Shown here: piece after piece, positions 1 to 8,357 of the stretch
Layout of the letters: every line of letters starts with the position of its first letter
Numbering within the stretch: position 1 is the stretch's first letter
Source of the DNA: CAWIHK01 sp963835935
GTDB lineage: Bacteria; Bacteroidota; Ignavibacteria; UBA10030; CAVZMI01
Length of the DNA stretch: 64,000 nucleotides
Assembly: GCA_963835935.1 (NCBI GenBank)
Contig: CAWIHK010000002.1
Location: 248,001 to 312,000 of the forward strand
Direction: 5' to 3'
Position numbers and translations under genes: made by a program
Notes under the pieces: generated by a model
Told to the model about the DNA's origin: nothing
The model's database searches: none
What the model saw: the letters and a program-made list of their open reading frames with translations, nothing else

Positions 1-17
1 GTGGCTGTGCCTCAATA

Positions 18-1004
18 TCATTTGTCAATATCATACCAAGTAGCTTCGTCATGACCGGGATACTTGATACCCAAGTATTTTTTTCGCTGATAAATATTGG
101 TGAAATCAAGTACATAAAATAATGATTCTACTGGCTTATTTTCAAGATCTTTGATGATTAGAGGTTCGCTGGAGTGCAGAAAAGTTCTCCATCCGAGATT
201 TCCGAAAAAAGTTGTATCAATGATAGTTATTCGTTCATCCGGATAAAACGCAACTCTATGAAATGGGTAATACTTGTTTTCTTCTAACGCTCTAAGTGGA
301 TTAATATTATTATTGTTTAATGGTGTACCATAACGAGCGTGCTCTCGGATTGATTGTAGTTCTTCAATAAATCCAAGTTGATTATGGGAAAAGCTATAAT
401 GGATGTAGTATGTAACAATTTTTGCAATGAGTCTAGTAATATTGCTGGGTATTGGATTGTCAATATGAACATTCTTTGCTTGATTCCTTCTTATAGTATA
501 ACCAAATATCTCGGAATGATAAGTATTACCAGGAGAGAGATTATTGTAGACGCTTTTAAAATTGGTATATTCACTTTCAAATTGTTCCGGCGTAAGACTA
601 TCGCGTGTTTTATCCCTTAACCATGATTTGGCAAAGTTATCAAGATTTTCTTCTCCACATTCGAGGTAGTCGTCAGTTTTTGTTAACTTCATTCGAAATT
701 TAGAACCTCGTTTTATCATTGATATTTTTCGTTTGTTTAGATTATCTTCACCGCTCCAGTTCATCTGGTCCAAATGAGGATTAGTATCCTTTAAGTTAAG
801 GGCTTCAAGCCCGTTTAATATTGGAACTGTTTTTATCGCTAGAACATCTACTTCATCTCCAAGCACTTTTTGACATTGGGGACATACGTCATAGCTACGC
901 CAGAATCCAAAAATACTTTCAGGGAAAATATGTTCACCGTCTCCTGATCGTGAATCGGGAAGTGATGTGTTACAAAAAAGACAATTTTTAAAAATATCAA
1001 ACAA
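18..1004 (-). CDS. HNH-type zinc protein, putative endonuclease
   Basis: The 328-residue product has a paired-cysteine metal site at its N-terminus (C8-x2-C11 and C41-x2-C44). Between them lies GEHIFPESIFG, whose Glu-His pair at residues 24-25 matches the start of an HNH/beta-beta-alpha metal nuclease core. The remaining 280 residues match nothing I recognise. The start is a TTG with an AAGGAG ribosome site nine bases upstream; no ATG fits as well. Proteins of this layout are usually annotated as HNH endonucleases and occur in accessory or defence regions; nuclease activity here is inferred from the motif only. The gene lies just downstream (minus strand) of a large inverted repeat and a small lipoprotein gene, so it may belong to a cassette-like accessory patch. 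The stop is close to the window edge, and what follows cannot be seen. Confidence 0.6.
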   Translation of the reverse strand: MFDIFKNCLFCNTSLPDSRSGDGEHIFPESIFGFWRSYDVCPQCQKVLGDEVDVLAIKTVPILNGLEALNLKDTNPHLDQMNWSGEDNLNKRKISMIKRGSKFRMKLTKTDDYLECGEENLDNFAKSWLRDKTRDSLTPEQFESEYTNFKSVYNNLSPGNTYHSEIFGYTIRRNQAKNVHIDNPIPSNITRLIAKIVTYYIHYSFSHNQLGFIEELQSIREHARYGTPLNNNNINPLRALEENKYYPFHRVAFYPDERITIIDTTFFGNLGWRTFLHSSEPLIIKDLENKPVESLFYVLDFTNIYQRKKYLGIKYPGHDEATWYDIDK

Positions 1005-1042
1005 GAATTATTCTCCTTTATACAGGACAGCACCGTCATGAC

Positions 1043-1205
1043 GCATAACGTCTGGCGTGGTTACGCAGTGCCGCCGCGACATTTTGCAAATGACCTATTT
1101 TATATCTGCTTCGCGGCGACATTGAGTGAACACAATAATATATCAACTCCGATTTTTCATTTAGCATTGGCAAACAAGTGAACGCCGTAACCACGCCTGT
1201 TATGC
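1043..1205. repeat. 163-bp inverted-repeat region, integron attC-like
   Basis: On the plus strand the outer arms read GCATAAC-GTCT-GGCGTGGTTACG (1043-1065) and CGTAACCACGCC-T-GTTATGC (1186-1205). The 7-bp and 12-bp arms are perfectly complementary and the two outer gaps are unequal. The ends resemble the RYYYAAC...GTTRRRY boxes of integron attC sites with one mismatch each. The element fills the gap between the lipoprotein gene and the HNH gene. At 163 bp it is longer than typical attC sites, and the interior does not fold cleanly by eye. Confidence 0.5.
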
Positions 1206-1234
1206 GTTTGTCGGTTTGCGTCAATAAGAATAGT

Positions 1235-1642
1235 TTATTCCAAAACCTCAAGACTGTCGATTGACATATTGATATAGAGGAGCGAATCTGTACCATCAGT
1301 TCTCATTGTGGCCGCCCAGTTTCCTCTAACTCTGACACGATGTGCCTTTGAAAGGTCGCTTGCTTTTCCTGTCAGATAAATCCTCGGATGTAAAGTGTCG
1401 GGTGCACCTTGTATCCAGTCATAATTTGTCATCACGTAACCTGGGGGAAATATCGAAACCTCACCATGTGGTCCAACCTCGGGAGAAAAATAACCTTCAT
1501 ATCCCACAACTGTTCCGTACCCAATTGCGGATGTATCCTCTCGAAACTGTTGGTTGCCGCTTTGGTTGACTGATGCGTCTTTGTTGCACCCGCATACAAT
1601 CCCAAGAAGGACGAAAGAAATCACAAACAAGGAAACTTTCAT
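1235..1642 (-). CDS. Small lipoprotein of unknown function
   Basis: This 135-residue protein has a type II signal peptide (MKVSLFVISFVLLGIVCGC) with a lipobox ending in Cys-19, so it should be lipid-anchored in the envelope. The mature part is about 116 residues, has no further cysteines and looks beta-rich. I recognise no family. A GGAG ribosome site precedes the ATG. The gene is flanked by imperfect inverted repeats: the sequence running into GCATAAC after its stop (plus 1199-1226) resembles, in inverse orientation, the sequence at 1711-1740 upstream of it. This suggests a mobile or cassette-like unit. No neighbour indicates a function. Confidence 0.65.
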   Translation of the reverse strand: MKVSLFVISFVLLGIVCGCNKDASVNQSGNQQFREDTSAIGYGTVVGYEGYFSPEVGPHGEVSIFPPGYVMTNYDWIQGAPDTLHPRIYLTGKASDLSKAHRVRVRGNWAATMRTDGTDSLLYINMSIDSLEVLE

Positions 1643-1733
1643 AGTTACTCCTTTCTCACAAAGAAACTCAAACCTGCCAATCTAATTTACGCCAACAGGA
1701 TTCAAGCAACAGCGCAAACCGATGACGCAACTC

Positions 1734-1760
1734 GCATAACAACGCATTGCGTAGTTATCG
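1734..1760. repeat. Short palindrome sharing the GCATAAC box
   Basis: GCATAAC, an ACGCATTGCGT core and GTTATCG form a compact hairpin. The same ACGCATTGCGT core recurs 36 bp on, at 1778-1788. The GCATAAC box matches the one at 1043-1049, so the lipoprotein gene sits between two such boxes. Confidence 0.4.
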
Positions 1761-1847
1761 ATAATATAAATGTATACACGCATTGCGTTTTTATTGTTAA
1801 TAGAAAACGATTGCCAGGAACGTTTATTTTAAAAATTTCACCTCTTT

Positions 1848-3929
1848 TTATTTCGATAGCAAAACGATAATGCTCCGGGCAGAAACGTTCACTGTATTTT
1901 CTGAACATAGCTCTTCGGTTCCATTTTCCAAAAAATCATCCGGAGAATCCTGATTCGTATCAATTACTTTATACCAACTTCTTCCGGAGATGGCCGGTAT
2001 TTCGAATTCCATATCTTCCCAGTACATATTCAACATGACATGCATATCCGGATCGCCTTCAAAACCGCCAAGTGTGAATGCGAGCGTGCGAACTTCTGGG
2101 TTATTCCAATCAGGTGTATCGAGTTTTATCCCATGCCATGAAATATCTTTTAATCCTCTGCTGTTTATTTCTCCGTCAAAAAATCTTGGAACATGAAGAA
2201 TAGGATGCGACTTTCTAAATTCGATTATCTTTTCAAAGAACCGGAAAATAGTTTCATTTTCGTTCAAGAGATTCCAATCCATCCAGCTTATTTCATTGTC
2301 CTGACAATAAGCGTTATTGTTTCCCGCTTGTGTCCTTCGGCATTCATCACCCATCACAAACATTGGAACGCCGCGCGAGAGCATTAAAATTGTGGCAAAG
2401 TTTTTAATCTGGCGATTACGAAGTTTTTCGATTTCAGGATCGTTCGTTGAACCTTCGATACCACAATTCCAACTTAAATTCTCATCAATACCGTCTTTAT
2501 TGCTTTCTCCATTATTCCAATTATGCTTTTCGTTATATGAAACGAGATCATTCATTGTAAATCCATCATGACACGTGATGAAATTGATGCTGTTGATCGG
2601 AAGATGTCCGCTGGTTTGATAAATATCCGAACTGCCCGACATGCGGGAAGCAACCGCACCGATCATACCCGGATCGCCTTTAACAAATCGCCGGATATCG
2701 TCTCTGTATTTTCCGTTCCATTCCGCCCAACGGAATCCTGGAAAATATCCAATCTGGTAACAGCCGGCCGCATCCCATGCTTCGGCAATAATTTTTGTGT
2801 CGGCAAGAATTTCGGATAATTCAATACTCCAGATAACTGGAGGATATTCCATTGGAATGCCATCCTGACCTCGTGAAAGAATCGAACCCTCGTCGAACCT
2901 GAATCCGTCGACGTGCATCTCGTCGACCCAAAATTCGAGACATTCGAGAATCATCTTTTGTACAATCGGGTGGTTGCAATTCAGAGTGTTGCCGCAGCCG
3001 GAATAGTCCATGTAATATTGCTTGTCATTCGGTACCAAAAAATAATAAATTTCATTATCGAACCCCTTGAAGTTAATTGTTGGCCCTTGATGATTTCCTT
3101 CACTCGTGTGGTTGAAGACAACATCCAGAATAATTTCGATGCCGGCTTTATGTAAAGCTTTGACCATGTCGCGGAATTCATTCAAGTGCATTCCAGTTTC
3201 GGGTTCAATGCAATATCCCCTATGAGGCGCGAAAAAACTCACGGTGCTGTATCCCCAATAATTATAAAGCGGCTTGCCATCCACACCGGATCGTAGAACT
3301 TCTTCATCATCGAATTCAAAAACAGGAAGCAATTCAACAGCGGTAACGCCTAACTTTTGCAGGTGCGGAATTTTTTCAATCACACCTTTAAATTTTCCGG
3401 GATTGCCGACACCTGAGCTTTTATGTTTTGTAAATCCGCCGACATGCATTTCATAAATCACGCTTTCCGACATCGCCCGCCGTAACGGTTGGTCGCCTTC
3501 CCAATTGTAGTCATTGCTGTCTATTACAACACTGCGCAAGGAAGTTTGAAGATTGTCAGCCATATCACATGCATTCGCCCGATCCCACAAATTATTTGTA
3601 TTCCCTTTTGAATACGGATCGATCAACACTTTATTTTGATTATATCTGAATCCCTGTGATGGATCATACGGCCCATCGATTCGGAATGCATAATGGATTC
3701 CCGGTTTCAAACTCTCCACAAAGATATGCCAGAAGTGAAATGTTTTATTCACCTCCGGATCAAGTATAATTGTCTGGAGAGGTTCTGCATCATCATGTTT
3801 GTCGAAAAGAAGAAGTGTAACTCCGGTTGCGTGTTGCGAAAAGATTGCGAAATTAACACCGCCATCTTGAATGGATGCACCTAAAGGATGAGGAGTGCCG
3901 GGTTTTGTCGTAAAGGATTTCGTTTTCAT
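1848..3929 (-). CDS. glgX: Glycogen debranching enzyme (isoamylase type)
   Basis: This GH13 isoamylase-family enzyme should hydrolyse alpha-1,6 branches of glycogen in the cytoplasm. The N-terminal CBM48-like domain begins at TPHPLGASIQDGGVNFAIFS. The TIM barrel carries the expected blocks: DVVFNHTSEGN, DGFRFDEGSIL (nucleophile Asp), IAEAWDAAG (acid/base Glu) and INFITCHDGFTMNDLVSY. From the chosen ATG (position 3929) the product is 693 residues, normal for GlgX. An upstream in-frame ATG at 4016 would add 29 residues that do not look like part of the fold and would overlap the divergent rubrerythrin leader. No other glycogen gene is in view. Its orientation relative to the rubrerythrin gene is divergent, with about 180 bp between the two starts. 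Confidence 0.92.
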   Translation of the reverse strand: MKTKSFTTKPGTPHPLGASIQDGGVNFAIFSQHATGVTLLLFDKHDDAEPLQTIILDPEVNKTFHFWHIFVESLKPGIHYAFRIDGPYDPSQGFRYNQNKVLIDPYSKGNTNNLWDRANACDMADNLQTSLRSVVIDSNDYNWEGDQPLRRAMSESVIYEMHVGGFTKHKSSGVGNPGKFKGVIEKIPHLQKLGVTAVELLPVFEFDDEEVLRSGVDGKPLYNYWGYSTVSFFAPHRGYCIEPETGMHLNEFRDMVKALHKAGIEIILDVVFNHTSEGNHQGPTINFKGFDNEIYYFLVPNDKQYYMDYSGCGNTLNCNHPIVQKMILECLEFWVDEMHVDGFRFDEGSILSRGQDGIPMEYPPVIWSIELSEILADTKIIAEAWDAAGCYQIGYFPGFRWAEWNGKYRDDIRRFVKGDPGMIGAVASRMSGSSDIYQTSGHLPINSINFITCHDGFTMNDLVSYNEKHNWNNGESNKDGIDENLSWNCGIEGSTNDPEIEKLRNRQIKNFATILMLSRGVPMFVMGDECRRTQAGNNNAYCQDNEISWMDWNLLNENETIFRFFEKIIEFRKSHPILHVPRFFDGEINSRGLKDISWHGIKLDTPDWNNPEVRTLAFTLGGFEGDPDMHVMLNMYWEDMEFEIPAISGRSWYKVIDTNQDSPDDFLENGTEELCSENTVNVSARSIIVLLSK

Positions 3930-4111
3930 GCGCTGCCACTTTTTTAAAGAGCGTTTATAATAATGAAAATGTAATGGAGCAATTGAATTCTTAATCGTCG
4001 AATGATATGAAATCAATCGCCAAGAGTCAAATAATATTACGTCAGTTGATAATTACTATAAATATTCATTACATTTGTCGACGTTGCAAGTCAAATACAA
4101 GGAGGATTAGA

Positions 4112-4687
4112 ATGGCAAGTTTACGAGGAACACAAACAGAGAAGAATCTTTTGGCCGCTTTCGCCGGCGAATCGCAAGCGCGAAACCGTTACACCTTTTT
4201 TGCTTCGAAGGCAAAGAAAGAGGGATTCGAACAGATCGCGGCAATCTTTCTAGAAACGGCTGATAATGAAAAAGAACATGCAAAACGATTCTTTAAATTT
4301 CTCGAAGGGGGTGAAGTGGAAATTACCGCCTCGTTTCCTGCGGGAGTAATCGGCTCGACAAAAGATAACCTCAAAGCCGCGGCGGATGGCGAGCTGGAGG
4401 AACATACAAAATTATATCCTCATTTTGCAGAGGTTGCCAAGCAGGAAGGATTTATTGAAATCGCTCAGGCGTTCCGCTCGATATCCACGGTTGAAAAACA
4501 TCACGAAGCGCGGTACCGGAAATTACAGAAGCAGGTTGAGGAAGGAACTGTGTTCAAGAAAGAAAAACCGGTCCGCTGGAAGTGCCGGAATTGTGGCTAC
4601 ATACACATTGGAAAAACGCCCCCAGAGAAATGCCCGGCTTGTGAACATCCCGAGGCATATTTTGAAATCATTGAAGAAGCTGAATAG
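4112..4687 (+). CDS. rbr: Rubrerythrin
   Basis: This 191-residue non-haem iron protein reduces hydrogen peroxide in the cytoplasm of anaerobes. The N-terminal ferritin-like four-helix domain supplies the diiron ligands (AGESQARNRY near residue 20, DNEKEHAKRFF near 50, later IAQAFRSISTVEKHHEARY). The C-terminal rubredoxin-like domain has paired cysteines in WKCRNCGY and KCPACEHPEAYFE. The start at 4112 is fixed by a strong GGAGG at 4101-4105 and by the family's usual N-terminus; a longer open frame from 4007 is not needed. It appears monocistronic and suggests the organism meets oxygen or peroxide while living mainly without oxygen. Confidence 0.95.
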   Translation: MASLRGTQTEKNLLAAFAGESQARNRYTFFASKAKKEGFEQIAAIFLETADNEKEHAKRFFKFLEGGEVEITASFPAGVIGSTKDNLKAAADGELEEHTKLYPHFAEVAKQEGFIEIAQAFRSISTVEKHHEARYRKLQKQVEEGTVFKKEKPVRWKCRNCGYIHIGKTPPEKCPACEHPEAYFEIIEEAE

Positions 4688-4708
4688 CGAAATTCATCTA
4701 TCATCTGT

Positions 4709-4731
4709 GGCCGACGTTGTCGACGTCGGCC
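4709..4731. repeat. Short perfect palindrome after rubrerythrin
   Basis: Nine-base arms GGCCGACGT and ACGTCGGCC enclose a 5-base loop. The hairpin follows the rubrerythrin stop by about 20 bases but has no T-run, so it is more like a REP-type element than a classical terminator. Similar post-gene palindromes occur at 16,241 and 55,415. Confidence 0.5.
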
Positions 4732-4890
4732 TACAATAATATTCAAATCTCTCCTTGCCGCTAAGAGTTTGTTTGTGCCAATGATGCAATTGAATGAAAA
4801 AGGAAAATCAATTTTGGATTGTAAGATTAAAGTGATCCAGGATATGAAGCTGAGATTTTAAATACAAATCCACCCTCATGTGTCGGACAA

Positions 4891-7470
4891 TTACCCGTTC
4901 AAAACTTCCCGTACTTTTTTTGCAAGAAGAAGCGGCGTAAAAGGTTTTTGAAGAAAATTTACACCTTCTTCCAATAATCCACGATGTGCAACAATATCTG
5001 CCGTGTAACCGGACATAAACAATATTTTCAAAGCCGGATGTTTTATTTCTATTTGTTCTTTCAATTCTTTGCCGTTCATCTCCGGCATCACAACATCAGT
5101 AACCAGTAAGTCGATCTTTTTCCCGCACTTCTCACACATGGCCAGCGCTTTAGAGGGAGACTTCGCACCAATCACGTTATACCCATGCATTTCCAGGACG
5201 CTTAAAGCAAAAGTGAGTAATTCCGCCTCATCTTCAACAACCAGTACTGTTTCTGTCCCGTTCAACGGAATTTCCTGCATCTGTTCACCTGGAGTTTCGG
5301 TTGCACCATAATATCTCGGAAAATTAATTTTGAAAGTCGTTCCCTGATTCGGCTCGCTGTATACATTGATAAATCCGATATTTTGTTGGACGATACCAAA
5401 GACGGTTGAAAGTCCAAGACCGGCTCCTTCTCCCTTCGGTTTGGTTGTGAAGAAGGGTTCAAAAATATGGCTTAGGGTTTCTTTATTCATCCCTTTTCCC
5501 GTGTCGGAAAAAATCAATTGCACATATTCTCCGGCCGGAATTTTATCAGGATATTTCTCGATTGTTTTTTCAATGCAAAGATTGATAGCTTCGATTCTCA
5601 CATAACCGGTACTCTCGATGGCATCCCGTGCATTCGTCGCCAGGTTGGTAAGAATTTGAGCAAGCTGTACAGGATCGATTTTAATATTCCACAAGTCCGG
5701 CGTTAACGAAATGTTCAAAGTAATATCCTCGCCGATCAACCGCTCCAGCATTTTTTGAAGCGTGCTCAATTCTTCATTCAAGTTTAACGGCACGGGCGTT
5801 ATAATTTGTTTTCTGGCAAAAGCCAGCAGTTGTTTGGTAAGATTTGCCGAGCGCTCAGCGGCGCTTATGATTGCTTTTATCTTTTTATAAGATGGATCAG
5901 TCGGAAGAAAATTTTGCTCCAGCATGATTGCATATCCGAGAATGACACCGATCATATTGTTGAAATCATGCGCCACGCCGCCGGCAAGAAGTCCGATGGC
6001 ATCCATCTTTTGCGCCTGGAGCAATTGATCCTGCAAATCTCGCCTTTCGGTCTGATCGTTGAAGACGAGTACAACACCGGTTATTTTTCCTTTGGAATTT
6101 CGTATCGGAGCACCGCTGTCTGTTATAGGACGGCGGGTACCATCCCGCGCTATTAAAACTGTGTGGTTTGCCAATCCTACAACTATTCCTTTTTCCAACA
6201 CAACGGTGACGGGATTACCCAACGGCGTATTAGTTTCTTCATTGAAGATGACGTAAATTTCATCAATTTTTCTTCCACGCGCGTCGCCTTCATTCCATCC
6301 GGTCAACAATTCAGCAACATGATTCATTTGCTGAACATTGCTGTCGGTATCAGTTGTAATAACGCCATCGCCGATGCTATAAAGAGTGGTGCGAAACCGT
6401 TCTTCACTTTCACGGAGCGCTTCCTCTGCCCACTTTCGTTCGGTAATATCATGTAGATCAATCGATCGGCCTGCTGTGCGGCCCCGCCAATCCTGAATAG
6501 TTGATACGTGGAGATCAAAAATGCGTGTTGTACCACCACGCATTAATATTATTTCGTTGTTGTCCGCATTCAAAGTCGAGATTGATTTCATCTCCGGCAA
6601 TAATTCTTCAAAAGGTTTGCCTCTTGCCCTAAGTACTTGCTCGCCTACTAATCGTTCGGCTGCAGGATTCATATCAATGATTTGGTTGTCACCATCCACG
6701 ACCACGATACCATCGCTGATGCTATTAATAATTGCCCTGCGAGTTACGAATAGTATATCACGCCGACGAAGAGAAGGCAAAAGAAAAGCTACTGTAATGC
6801 AGCCTATGGTAAGCCCCAGTGCTGTTGCGGAAAAAGGCGCCAATGGACTGATTCCAAGAATATCCAAAACAGTACCAAGCACTGAAATTATCGCAGCTAA
6901 TACGACTGCACCAACCTGTGCTCCATAGATTCCGCGAGAATGAATCAATAACCGGACGAGAAAAAAGCAACCGAGTCCGATGAAGAAGTATGAATACGCC
7001 ACCAATAACCAGTACCAAAATCGTGACTCGGCAATTGAGATAAAGCTTGGTAAGTTCACAATATGCGCTGTACTTGCGGGATTCCATATCCATCCGTGAA
7101 TTTCATTTGTGATAACCAATCCTGCGGTTATTGCAGGGAAAACACTCAGCAATAAAAGCATACGAGTTGTGAGTAAATGCTTTAACCCGCTATAATGTAA
7201 TGTAAGACAGAAGAACGCAGTAGGAGCAACTGTAATACCTAAAAAGCACATCTTGAACAAGAATACTTTAACAGGAAAATCTAGACAAATTCCTTGCAAG
7301 GCATGTGCCAAAGTAAACTCGGCACACGAAATAGTTATTACAACACCGAATTTCCATGTAGGCCTATTCCGGCGGGCTACGATTATATAAAACGCTGTTA
7401 GGCTAAAACCGATTGCCGAAAATAATGATACTGCAATATCTGCCGTCATTCTCTCGAACATATCATTCAT
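4891..7470 (-). CDS. Hybrid histidine kinase with 7TM-like sensor, two PAS domains and receiver
   Basis: The 859-residue membrane signalling protein has about seven hydrophobic segments in residues 10-235, resembling the histidine-kinase N-terminal 7TM module. PAS domains follow at about 245-345 (ISDGIVVVDGDNQIIDMNPA) and 355-475. The HisKA dimerisation helix has the phospho-acceptor in VAHDFNNMIGVI (His-501). The ATPase domain has its N box (LTNLATNARDAIE, near 610) and G boxes (DTGKGM and GAGLGLS). A C-terminal receiver begins near 740, with its phospho-Asp in LLVTDVVMPEMNG (about 793) and the conserved Lys in FLQKPF. The HDFNN H-box is typical of kinases that work without a dedicated adjacent regulator. 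No partner regulator gene flanks it. The signal sensed is unknown. Confidence 0.9.
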   Translation of the reverse strand: MNDMFERMTADIAVSLFSAIGFSLTAFYIIVARRNRPTWKFGVVITISCAEFTLAHALQGICLDFPVKVFLFKMCFLGITVAPTAFFCLTLHYSGLKHLLTTRMLLLLSVFPAITAGLVITNEIHGWIWNPASTAHIVNLPSFISIAESRFWYWLLVAYSYFFIGLGCFFLVRLLIHSRGIYGAQVGAVVLAAIISVLGTVLDILGISPLAPFSATALGLTIGCITVAFLLPSLRRRDILFVTRRAIINSISDGIVVVDGDNQIIDMNPAAERLVGEQVLRARGKPFEELLPEMKSISTLNADNNEIILMRGGTTRIFDLHVSTIQDWRGRTAGRSIDLHDITERKWAEEALRESEERFRTTLYSIGDGVITTDTDSNVQQMNHVAELLTGWNEGDARGRKIDEIYVIFNEETNTPLGNPVTVVLEKGIVVGLANHTVLIARDGTRRPITDSGAPIRNSKGKITGVVLVFNDQTERRDLQDQLLQAQKMDAIGLLAGGVAHDFNNMIGVILGYAIMLEQNFLPTDPSYKKIKAIISAAERSANLTKQLLAFARKQIITPVPLNLNEELSTLQKMLERLIGEDITLNISLTPDLWNIKIDPVQLAQILTNLATNARDAIESTGYVRIEAINLCIEKTIEKYPDKIPAGEYVQLIFSDTGKGMNKETLSHIFEPFFTTKPKGEGAGLGLSTVFGIVQQNIGFINVYSEPNQGTTFKINFPRYYGATETPGEQMQEIPLNGTETVLVVEDEAELLTFALSVLEMHGYNVIGAKSPSKALAMCEKCGKKIDLLVTDVVMPEMNGKELKEQIEIKHPALKILFMSGYTADIVAHRGLLEEGVNFLQKPFTPLLLAKKVREVLNG

Positions 7471-8070
7471 CTTTCACCATCGGGGAAGCATCGCAAAAAT
7501 AATGGAAACGAAATTCAGGGATATCTATATTCGATTTAATATCCCCCATTTTTCTTCCCCCTCATGATACAAAACCTATCGGCGATATTCTGAGGTCCTC
7601 TAGCAGCAAGTTACAAATTATATATACTAAAAATCAAGACTTCATTCGTTAGACTATAATACTTGCGAATCATCGTGATTTAATATTGTATGTGGTAAGA
7701 TTATAAATAAATCGCACAGATAATTTGATCGAAGAATGAGGTTATATCAATTTTGAATTGTAAAAATGTGATGACTCTTCAATCTGAAATCGAGATTAAA
7801 AAAAATCGTGAATGGATTTTTAGAACCCATTCAATCGAATGATAAAATTCTATCTCTAAAAACTCAACTCTTAATACATCAACCACTCGACTGGAGTGCA
7901 CTTTTGTTAACTTTTTTCTACCGTATAAATTTTATTATTCAGACACCTTTTGATATCACTTGTGCACTGCAAAGCGCATTTTATTCATAATCCTCTTGAA
8001 TATCACCAACCGTATATTGGCGCGATCACGAGTGACGTTAAAACCGATAGCCCATTTTAAAGATCATTAA
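7471..8070. other. 600-bp AT-rich intergenic stretch
   Basis: It separates the hybrid kinase start from the DUF2934 stop. I see only a weak GGATAT/ATATCC inverted repeat near 7517-7545. A 60-codon plus-strand frame has no ribosome site and no recognisable product. No RNA gene or terminator is evident. Confidence 0.5.
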
Positions 8071-8268
8071 CTATTTTCCAGCTTTTAGCAGTTTCTCAGC
8101 TTGACACCAATCATCTTCCGGTGTCCCATCCAAACCTTTGGCTATTCTGTCGTGATAAATTTCTTCGGCTTTTTTACGAATCTCATTGTCCGTTGGCCCG
8201 GATTTAGGTGCTGTATTTTTTTTAGGCTTGCGTGTGGTTGTAGCTTTTGGAGATTTACTAGTTGTCAT
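8071..8268 (-). CDS. DUF2934-type small protein
   Basis: This 65-residue protein has a basic, Pro/Thr/Lys-rich N-terminal tail (residues 1-25). The compact segment that follows contains DNEIRKKAEEIYHDRI and EDDWCQAEKLL, matching the short DUF2934 pattern (helix with IRxxAxEIYxxR, then a Trp-containing ExDWxxAE helix). The function of the family is unknown; it is common in soil and sediment bacteria. A strong GAGGAG ribosome site precedes the ATG. The lysine-rich tail could bind nucleic acid, but that is speculation. It stands alone between the 600-bp gap and gltD. Confidence 0.75.
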   Translation of the reverse strand: MTTSKSPKATTTRKPKKNTAPKSGPTDNEIRKKAEEIYHDRIAKGLDGTPEDDWCQAEKLLKAGK

Positions 8269-8357
8269 AATTCTCCTCGTTAAAAATGATTGATAAAGAT
8301 TTAAACTGATGTATTCTTAATGATAAACAAATTATTAATGTGGTACAACTAATTCTA

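Noticed and set aside
1036..1296. 86-codon minus-strand frame
   Set aside because: It overlaps the end of the lipoprotein gene and the inverted-repeat element and has no ribosome site.
8101..8283. Plus-strand frame opposite the DUF2934 gene
   Set aside because: It is a shadow of the minus-strand gene, which has a good ribosome site and family match.
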